Below are positions 57,661 to 64,000 of a DNA stretch of 64,000 nucleotides, piece after piece (within the stretch, counting starts at the first letter, position 1; the number at the start of each line of letters is the position of its first letter). Under the pieces are notes generated by a model that saw only the letters and a list, made by a program, of their open reading frames with translations, was not told the origin of the DNA and did not search any database. Source of the stretch: Streptomyces bicolor (lineage in GTDB: Bacteria > Actinomycetota > Actinomycetes > Streptomycetales > Streptomycetaceae). The stretch lies in assembly GCF_000719285.1 (NCBI RefSeq), contig NZ_JOFS01000013.1:1-64000 (forward strand), given 5' to 3'. The position numbers and the translations under genes are program-made.

Positions 57661-59967
57661 ATGAGTGCGGAGGCCACGAACCCCGCGACGCCAGGCCCGG
57701 TAGCAGGCCCTGCGACGCCTGCCGTGCCCCGCAGGAAGGCCCGCGCCCGGATCGATCTGCGCCGCCTCGGCCGGGCGGCGCTGCTCGGCCCCGCATCGCG
57801 CGACCGGCTGCCCGACGCGATCAGCCATGTCGTCGACGCCCACCGCGCCCACCACCCGGACGCCGACCTCGAACCGCTGCGCCGCGCCTATGTCCTGGCC
57901 GAGTCCTCGCACCGCGGCCAGATGCGCAAGAGCGGCGAGCCGTACATCACGCACCCGCTCGCCGTGACCCTGATCCTCGCCGAACTCGGCGCCGAGACCA
58001 CGACCCTGACCGCCTCACTGCTGCACGACACCGTCGAGGACACCGACGTGACGCTCGATCAGGTCGGCGAGGAGTTCGGCGCGGAGGTCCGCTTCCTCGT
58101 CGACGGCGTGACGAAGCTGGAGAAGGTCGACTACGGCGCCGCCGCCGAGCCCGAGACCTTCCGCAAGATGCTCGTCGCCACCGGCAACGACGTCCGCGTG
58201 ATGTCGATCAAACTCGCCGACCGGCTGCACAACATGCGCACCCTCGGCGTGATGCGCCCCGAGAAACAGGCCCGCATCGCCAAGGTGACCCGCGACGTGC
58301 TCATCCCGCTCGCCGAACGGCTCGGGGTCCAGGCGCTCAAGACCGAACTGGAAGACCTGGTCTTCGCGATCCTGCACCCCGAGGAGTACGAGCACACACG
58401 GGAGTTGATCGTCGAGAACGCCTCCCGCGCTGACGATCCGCTCGCGGAGATGGCCGACGAGATGCGCAAGGTCCTGCGCGAAGCCGACATCCAGGCCGAA
58501 GTCCTCATCCGGCCGCGGCACTTCGTCTCGGTGCACAGGGTGTCCCGCAAGCGTGGGCGGCTGCGGGGGGCCGACTTCGGGCGGCTGCTGGTGCTGGTGA
58601 ACGAGGACGCGGACTGTTACGGCGTCCTGGGCGAGCTGCACACCTGTATGACGCCCGTCGTCTCGGAGTTCAAGGACTTCATCGCCGTTCCCAAGTTCAA
58701 CCTGTACCAGTCGCTGCACACCGCCGTCGCCCGCGAGGACGGCCAGGTCACCGAAGTCCTCATCCGCACCCACCAGATGCACAAGGTCGCCGAGGCCGGT
58801 GTCGTCGCGCTCGGCAATCCCTACGCTCCTCCTTCGGAGGAGCAGGCCGCTTCGAACGACGGCGAGCGCGCGGACCCCACCCGCCCCGGCTGGCTGTCCC
58901 GCCTGCTCGACTGGCAGGAGGGCGCTCCCGACCCGGACACCTTCTGGTCGACCCTGCGCGAGGACCTCGCCCAGGACCGCGAGATCACCGTCTTCCGGCC
59001 CGACGGCGGCACCCTGGGCCTGCCCGAGGGCGCGACCTGTGTGGACGCCGCCTACGCGCAGTACGGCGAGGACGCGCACGCGTGCATCGGTGCCCGCGTC
59101 AACGGCCGCCTGGCGACCCTCAGCACGGTTCTGCGGGACGGCGACACCGTCCAGCTCCTCATGGGCCAGGACCCTGCCTCGGAGCCCTCGAGGGAGTGGC
59201 TGGAGCACGCCCACACGCCCGCCGCCCGCATCGCCATCCAACGGTGGCTGGCCGCCCACCCGTCGCAGGGCGACCCCGCCGGCGGCGAGCGGGCCGGGAC
59301 GGTGCCGTTCCGGGCCACGGCGGACGGCCTGTCGGGCCGGGAGGCTGTCGAGGACGAGGGACCGGGTGTCGCCCCGGCTGCGGAGGGGACGGCCGGCCGC
59401 GTTGCCGACGGGGATCCGGACGCCCGTCGGGGCGCAGGAGCGGTGGACGCCCGTCGGGACGCAGGCGGACCGGATGCCCGCCGGGTCGATCAGGGTCCGG
59501 CCGGTCGCTCCAGCACTGCCAGCGTCCTGGTCGACCCGCCCGGCGCGACCGTACGCCTCGCCGGCTGCTGCACACCGGTACCGCCCGACGAGGTCACCGG
59601 GTTCTCGGTGCGTGGGGGAGTGGTGACCGTCCACCGCGTGGAGTGCGCGGCGGTGGCGCGGATGAAGAGCGCGGGGCGCTCGGGGGTCGGCGTGCGCTGG
59701 GGTGACACCACCGAGTGCCGGGTCACCCTGGTCGCCGAATCGTTCGTTCGCCCGCACCTCCTGGCGGACCTCACGGAGGCGATGGCCCTGGAGGGCGCGG
59801 AGATCGTCTCGGCGACGGTCGAGCCACCCACCCAGCAGCGTGTGCGCCACACCTACACCGTCCAGCTCCCGGACGCCGCCCAACTCCCCGGGCTGATGCG
59901 AGCCATGCGGAACGTGGCGGGCGTGTATGACGTGAGCAGGGCGCAGCCGCAGATGCAGGGGGCGTGA
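57661..59967 (+). CDS. rshA: RelA/SpoT homologue RshA
   Basis: The 768-residue protein has an intact HD hydrolase domain (HRGQMRKSGEPYITHPLAV, LLHDTVEDT, VMSIKLADRLHNMRTL), a divergent (p)ppGpp synthetase domain (with YQSLHTAV and EVLIRT), TGS (~440-510), a Gly/Asp/Arg-rich linker (~560-620) and C-terminal zinc-finger/ACT regions (ending in AAQLPGLMRAMRNVAGV). In the synthetase domain the Asp before the LLVLV strand and the Glu of EVLIRT are kept, but the basic GRxKHxxS motif, the Arg of ALR and the HW after AEAGV are changed, so hydrolysis may dominate. ATG 57661 follows GGAGGTGCCC. The preceding 299-bp gap shows no gene. Confidence 0.9.
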   Translation: MSAEATNPATPGPVAGPATPAVPRRKARARIDLRRLGRAALLGPASRDRLPDAISHVVDAHRAHHPDADLEPLRRAYVLAESSHRGQMRKSGEPYITHPLAVTLILAELGAETTTLTASLLHDTVEDTDVTLDQVGEEFGAEVRFLVDGVTKLEKVDYGAAAEPETFRKMLVATGNDVRVMSIKLADRLHNMRTLGVMRPEKQARIAKVTRDVLIPLAERLGVQALKTELEDLVFAILHPEEYEHTRELIVENASRADDPLAEMADEMRKVLREADIQAEVLIRPRHFVSVHRVSRKRGRLRGADFGRLLVLVNEDADCYGVLGELHTCMTPVVSEFKDFIAVPKFNLYQSLHTAVAREDGQVTEVLIRTHQMHKVAEAGVVALGNPYAPPSEEQAASNDGERADPTRPGWLSRLLDWQEGAPDPDTFWSTLREDLAQDREITVFRPDGGTLGLPEGATCVDAAYAQYGEDAHACIGARVNGRLATLSTVLRDGDTVQLLMGQDPASEPSREWLEHAHTPAARIAIQRWLAAHPSQGDPAGGERAGTVPFRATADGLSGREAVEDEGPGVAPAAEGTAGRVADGDPDARRGAGAVDARRDAGGPDARRVDQGPAGRSSTASVLVDPPGATVRLAGCCTPVPPDEVTGFSVRGGVVTVHRVECAAVARMKSAGRSGVGVRWGDTTECRVTLVAESFVRPHLLADLTEAMALEGAEIVSATVEPPTQQRVRHTYTVQLPDAAQLPGLMRAMRNVAGVYDVSRAQPQMQGA

Positions 59968-60108
59968 CGGGCAGGGTTCACGCCGGGCGTGGTGGTTCTT
60001 GGCCCACGACACCGTCCCTCAAACCCTGCACCCACCTGACATACCCGTTCGAGTGTGCCGGTCGCGCGTCGTCCACGCCTCGCGCACGCGCGCTGATAGC
60101 CGTGGTTC

Positions 60109-61710
60109 ATGCTGCTCACCCCCCGCAACGAGGCCCGGCGACCAGTCCCTGGCGCCACTCACTCCGGAACCCGATCCACCCGGCGCCTCAAGATGCCCGC
60201 GCTGCTCGCCGTGGCCGTCTCCACCTGTCTCCTCGCCGCGAGCGCCCCTGCCACACCCCTGGGTGTCGGCGACCGTCTCTACCCGTACCTGGGCAACCCC
60301 GGCTACGACGTGGAGTCGTACGACCTCTCCTTCACATATCCGGGCACCAACACCAAGCCCCTCCAGGCCGTCACCACGATCGACGCCTGGACGACCACGG
60401 ACCTCGACCGCATCAATCTGGACTTCGCCCACGGCAAGGTCGAGTCCGTCGAGGTCGACGGTGAGCCCGCGTCGTTCAGCAGCGCCGGTGAGGACCTCGT
60501 GGTCACGCCGCAGGAGCCGTTGCCCGACGGCAGCTGGGCGCGGATCACCGTGCGGCACACCAGCGATCCCGTGTACGGGAAGGAGCGGGAGGGCGGCTGG
60601 GTGCGGACCGCCGACGGCCTCGCGATGGCCAACCAGGCCGACGCCGCCCATGTGGTGTTCCCGTGCAACGACCATCCCTCCGACAAGGCGATGTTCACCA
60701 TCCGGGTCACCGCGCCCAACGGCTACACCGCCGTCGCCAACGGTCTGCGAACCGATGTGGACCGCGCGGGCAGGACGACGACATGGACGTACCGCAACGG
60801 GCACCCCATGGCCACCGAGCTCGCCCAGGTCTCCATCGGCCGCTCCACCGTGCTGCACCGAACCGGGCCGCACGGACTGCCCCTTCGGGACGTCGTACCC
60901 ACCGCGCACCGTGAAAAGCTCGAACCGTGGCTGAAGAAGACTCCCGGACAGATCTCCTGGATGGAGAGCAAGCTCGGCCGGTACCCCTTCGAGACGTACG
61001 GCCTGCTCATGGCCGACGCCGCCACCGGATTCGAGCTGGAGACCCAGACCCTCTCTCTCTTCGAGAGAGGGCTCTTCACCGAGTCCGCGTTCCCCAAGTG
61101 GTTCGTCGAGTCGATCATGGTGCATGAACTGGCGCACCAGTGGTTCGGCGACAGCGTCAGTCCGCGTACCTGGTCCGACCTGTGGCTCAGTGAGGGGCAC
61201 GCCACCTGGTACGAGGCCCTGTACGCGGCGGAGAAGGCCGACAGACCGCTGGAGGCACGGATGAAGGCCGCGTATGCCGCCTCGGACAGCTGGCGCGCGG
61301 CCGGTGGGCCACCCGCGGCCCCCAAGGTGCCCGCGGCCGGCAAGAAGAACGGCATCTTCCGGCCGAACGTCTACGACGGCGCGGCCCTTGTTCTGTACGC
61401 ACTCCGCCAGGAGATCGGCAAGTCGGCCTTCGAAAGCCTGCAACGCGCGTGGGTGAGCCGCCACCAGGACAGCTCCGCCTCCACCGCGGACTTCGTCGCG
61501 CTGGCGGAGGAGATCTCCGGACGCCACCTCGACGGGTTCATGCACGCCTGGCTGTACGGGAAGAAGACCCCGCCGATGCCCGGTCAGCCGGAGTGGAAGG
61601 CCGCGGATCCCCGGAAGAAGGCCGCGAAGGGCGGGAAGGCCAAGACGGCCGCGAAGGCCAAGACCACGAAGGCCGGAAAGGCCGGGAAGACCACGAGGAC
61701 CGCGAAATAA
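60109..61710 (+). CDS. Secreted M1-family metallopeptidase with Lys/Ala-rich tail
   Basis: The 533-residue protein has an N-terminal signal-like segment (ALLAVAVSTCLLAAS), an M1 N-terminal beta domain and the zinc site HELAHQWFGD (His339, Glu340, His343) with Glu362 in LWLSEGHATW, the exact HExxH-18-E spacing. The exopeptidase GAMEN motif is replaced by GFELETQT, as in some actinobacterial M1 enzymes. The last ~35 residues are almost only Lys/Ala/Gly/Thr, like a histone H1 tail. It probably cleaves peptides outside the membrane. Confidence 0.9.
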   Translation: MLLTPRNEARRPVPGATHSGTRSTRRLKMPALLAVAVSTCLLAASAPATPLGVGDRLYPYLGNPGYDVESYDLSFTYPGTNTKPLQAVTTIDAWTTTDLDRINLDFAHGKVESVEVDGEPASFSSAGEDLVVTPQEPLPDGSWARITVRHTSDPVYGKEREGGWVRTADGLAMANQADAAHVVFPCNDHPSDKAMFTIRVTAPNGYTAVANGLRTDVDRAGRTTTWTYRNGHPMATELAQVSIGRSTVLHRTGPHGLPLRDVVPTAHREKLEPWLKKTPGQISWMESKLGRYPFETYGLLMADAATGFELETQTLSLFERGLFTESAFPKWFVESIMVHELAHQWFGDSVSPRTWSDLWLSEGHATWYEALYAAEKADRPLEARMKAAYAASDSWRAAGGPPAAPKVPAAGKKNGIFRPNVYDGAALVLYALRQEIGKSAFESLQRAWVSRHQDSSASTADFVALAEEISGRHLDGFMHAWLYGKKTPPMPGQPEWKAADPRKKAAKGGKAKTAAKAKTTKAGKAGKTTRTAK

Positions 61711-61725
61711 GGCGGTGACGAGACG

Positions 61726-61767
61726 CCCCGTGCCGTGCGACCATTTTCGGGTCGGCGCGGCACGGGG
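61726..61767 (+). terminator. Terminator after the M1 peptidase gene
   Basis: A 10-bp outer stem (61726-61735 / 61758-61767) continues inward with a second helix around GACC/GGTC and an AT-rich loop. It lies 16 bp after the stop and before the hflX leader. Confidence 0.75.
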
Positions 61768-61902
61768 CACGGGAATCTTCCGGGGCACTCGTGCGTTGGG
61801 AGCAGTGACGGATCAGTTTCCGGGCGCTACGGACGCGTTCCGAAGCGCGGACGTCACTGCCACCGTCGGCGCAAACGGATTCCCCATGGACGTAAGGACC
61901 CA

Positions 61903-63396
61903 ATGACCTCCTCTTCTTCCTTTTCCCAGGACACTCAGCGCTTCGCGCACAGCTACGCCGAAGGTCTCCGGGCCGATGCCCTGATGGAAGAGGACGTCGC
62001 CTGGAGCCACGAGATCGACGGAGAGCGGGACGGCGACCAGTTCGACCGCTCCGAGCGCGCGGCTCTGCGCCGCGTAGTGGGCCTCTCCACCGAGCTCGAG
62101 GACGTCACCGAGGTCGAGTACCGCCAGCTCCGTCTGGAGCGCGTCGTGCTCGTCGGTGTCTGGACCTCGGGGACCGTGCAGGACGCCGAGAACTCGCTGG
62201 CCGAGCTCGCCGCCCTCGCGGAGACCGCGGGCGCCCTTGTGCTCGACGGCGTGATCCAGCGCCGCGACAAGCCCGACGCGGCCACCTACATCGGCTCCGG
62301 CAAGGCCGACGAGCTGCGGGACATCGTGCTCGAGACGGGCGCGGACACGGTCATCTGCGACGGTGAACTCAGCCCCGGCCAGCTCATCCACCTCGAAGAC
62401 GTCGTCAAGGTCAAGGTCATCGACCGTACGGCCCTGATCCTCGACATCTTCGCCCAGCACGCCAAGTCCCGAGAGGGCAAGGCGCAGGTCGCGCTCGCGC
62501 AGATGCAGTACATGCTGCCGAGGCTGCGAGGCTGGGGTCAGTCGCTGTCCCGGCAGATGGGCGGCGGCAAGGGCGGCGGCCTCGCCACACGTGGTCCCGG
62601 TGAGACCAAGATCGAGACGGACCGGCGACGGATCCGCGAGAAGATGGCGAAGATGCGCCGGGAGATCGCGGAGATGAAGACCGGCCGCGAGATCAAGCGC
62701 CAGGAGCGCAAGCGCAACAAGGTGCCCTCGGTCGCCATCGCGGGCTACACCAACGCCGGCAAGTCCTCCCTGCTCAACCGCCTCACGGGCGCGGGTGTGC
62801 TGGTCGAGAACGCCCTGTTCGCGACCCTCGACCCGACCGTGCGCCGGGCCGAGACCCCGGGCGGAAGGCTGTACACGCTGGCCGACACGGTCGGTTTTGT
62901 ACGGCACCTGCCGCACCACCTGGTCGAGGCGTTCCGTTCCACCATGGAGGAGGTCGGCGAGTCCGACCTGATCCTGCACGTGGTGGACGGCTCGCACCCG
63001 AACCCGGAGGAGCAGCTGGCCGCCGTGCGCGAGGTGATCAGGGACGTCGGCGCGACCGACGTACCGGAGATCGTTGTGATCAACAAGGCGGACGCGGCCG
63101 ACCCGCTGATGCTGCAGCGGCTCATGCGGATCGAGAAGCGCTCCATCGCCGTCTCGGCCCGTACCGGCAAGGGCATCGACGAGCTGCTCGCGCTGATCGA
63201 CAACGAGCTTCCGCGTCCGTCGATCGAGACCGAGGCGCTCGTGCCGTACACGCACGGCAAGCTGGTCGCCCGCGCCCACACCGAGGGCGAGGTGATCTCC
63301 GAGGAGCACACCCCGGAGGGCACGCTGCTCAAGGTGCGCGTGCATGAGGAGCTGGCGGCGGATCTCGCGCCGTACGCTCCGGCCCCGACCGTCTGA
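61903..63396 (+). CDS. hflX: GTPase HflX
   Basis: The 497-residue ribosome-associated GTPase splits and rescues stalled 70S ribosomes. It has the HflX N-terminal domain (TYIGSGKADELRDIV), GGGKGGGLATRGPGETKIE, the coiled arm, and the G domain with G1 GYTNAGKS (281-288), DTVGFVRHLPHHL (G3) and NKAD (G4). The first ~65 residues are an acidic actinobacterial extension. ATG 61903 has AAGGA five bases upstream. Confidence 0.97.
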   Translation: MTSSSSFSQDTQRFAHSYAEGLRADALMEEDVAWSHEIDGERDGDQFDRSERAALRRVVGLSTELEDVTEVEYRQLRLERVVLVGVWTSGTVQDAENSLAELAALAETAGALVLDGVIQRRDKPDAATYIGSGKADELRDIVLETGADTVICDGELSPGQLIHLEDVVKVKVIDRTALILDIFAQHAKSREGKAQVALAQMQYMLPRLRGWGQSLSRQMGGGKGGGLATRGPGETKIETDRRRIREKMAKMRREIAEMKTGREIKRQERKRNKVPSVAIAGYTNAGKSSLLNRLTGAGVLVENALFATLDPTVRRAETPGGRLYTLADTVGFVRHLPHHLVEAFRSTMEEVGESDLILHVVDGSHPNPEEQLAAVREVIRDVGATDVPEIVVINKADAADPLMLQRLMRIEKRSIAVSARTGKGIDELLALIDNELPRPSIETEALVPYTHGKLVARAHTEGEVISEEHTPEGTLLKVRVHEELAADLAPYAPAPTV

Positions 63397-63486
63397 GCCG
63401 TACGTCTCGGCTCGACCGTCCGAGCTGTCGTAGGCCGACTGCCTGGGCCGTCGTCGGAAGGCGGCCCGAGCAGGCGCAGAACGGCC

Positions 63487-63521
63487 GAAGGCCCGCCCCC
63501 TGTCCTGGGGAGCGGGCCTTC
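63487..63521. terminator. Bidirectional terminator between hflX and the protease gene
   Basis: A 10-bp stem GAAGGCCCGC/GCGGGCCTTC (63487-63496 / 63512-63521) with an inner CCCC/GGGG pair separates the convergent genes. Confidence 0.85.
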
Positions 63522-63551
63522 AGCATGTGTCAGGTCGCGATGCGGGGAGTA

Positions 63552-64000
63552 TCACCGACCGGCGTACTTCTCGCTCACCGCGTCGTAGATGCCCTTGGCC
63601 TCCTTGCCCAGCCGCGGGCCCGCGAGCCACGTGTTGTCCTCCGGGCCGATCGAGGTGTTGGAGACGAGCGCAGGCTTGCCGTCCGAGCCCGTCGCGATCC
63701 AGCCACCACCGGACGAACCGCCGGTCATCGTGCAGCCGATGCGGTACATCGTCGGGTCCGAGGCGTTGAGCGACAGCCGACCCGGCTTGTCCTGGCACTG
63801 GTACATCTTCTGGCCGTCGAACGGCGCAGCTTCCGGGTAGCCCATCGCCTTGATGCCGGCCACGTCGGGCACCGCGGGGGCGTTGAAGTTCACCGGCAGA
63901 GCCGAACCCACCGTCTCCTCCAGGGACTTGCCGTTACCGCCCGCCTCCGGCTGCACATGCAGCACGGCGAAGTCGTACGGCGCGCCGTCCCCGCCCGTCA
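63552..64000 (-). CDS. Trypsin-like serine protease, C-terminal part (5' end outside window)
   Basis: The visible ~149 residues are the C-terminal part of a chymotrypsin-fold protease. DGAPYDFAVLHV carries the probable catalytic Asp, and IGCTMTGGSSGGGWI the nucleophile Ser in a GGSSGG oxyanion loop with a nearby Cys for a disulfide (CQD / IGC). The start lies beyond base 64000. The gene is expected to encode a secreted protein, but the signal peptide is not in the window. Confidence 0.88.
   Translation of the reverse strand, partial: TGGDGAPYDFAVLHVQPEAGGNGKSLEETVGSALPVNFNAPAVPDVAGIKAMGYPEAAPFDGQKMYQCQDKPGRLSLNASDPTMYRIGCTMTGGSSGGGWIATGSDGKPALVSNTSIGPEDNTWLAGPRLGKEAKGIYDAVSEKYAGR

Overview
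The window is a high-GC chromosomal segment of a Streptomyces species. The evidence is the strong G/C third-position bias, frequent GTG starts, four-base ATGA/GTGA overlaps, and a gene order that, from memory, matches the S. coelicolor chromosome from osaC-osaA-osaB-ftsK through recA to miaB-miaA-dapF-hflX. No CRISPR array, insertion sequence, integrase or phage gene is visible. Most of the window is conserved core chromosome.

Layout. 1-1057: 3' end of an rRNA operon (5S rRNA and terminator), a shortened DegT-type aminotransferase relic and tRNA-Thr(GGT). 1082-10609: osmoadaptation cluster, with the anti-sigma/phosphatase OsaC diverging from the giant multi-HAMP hybrid kinase OsaA and its response regulator OsaB. 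10771-18040: ftsK, a RodZ-like protein, then rimO-pgsA-cinA and clgR. 18320-25339: small membrane protein, SDR oxidoreductase, Nei-type glycosylase and Lhr helicase. 25536-29983: AraC regulator with AzlCD exporter, an alpha/alpha-toroid-like protein, DUF3046 and an AI-2E family permease. 30192-32358: SOS-regulated recA-recX. 32499-39303: rhodanese and cysteine dioxygenase, a flavin hydroxylase, and the gluABCD glutamate uptake operon. 39592-43621: two-component system facing an orphan TAXI binding protein, then a MazG-like protein and DUF2218. 43780-50276: a conservon. 51304-63396: miaB, miaA, dapF, rshA, an M1 aminopeptidase and hflX, with several conserved small genes. The window ends inside a secreted serine protease gene.

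The most unusual part is the conservon at 43780-50276 (minus strand). Its order is sensor kinase, Roadblock protein, DUF742, GTPase, P450, P450, crotonase-fold enzyme. The Roadblock protein is a tandem fusion of two Roadblock/LC7 domains. The first P450 lacks both the K-helix ExxR motif and the I-helix acid-alcohol pair, as in the CYP157 family, and carries a cationic C-terminal tail. The second P450 overlaps by ATGA with a crotonase lacking one canonical catalytic Glu, and is preceded by a sequence that fits the sigma-B consensus. This looks like a membrane-associated GTPase signalling module wired to a small oxidative enzyme set.

A second window-wide pattern is a TANNNT-like -10 hexamer placed 6-7 nt before the start codon of about fourteen genes. 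This implies many leaderless mRNAs and helps choose starts (ftsK, the AI-2E permease, miaA and others).
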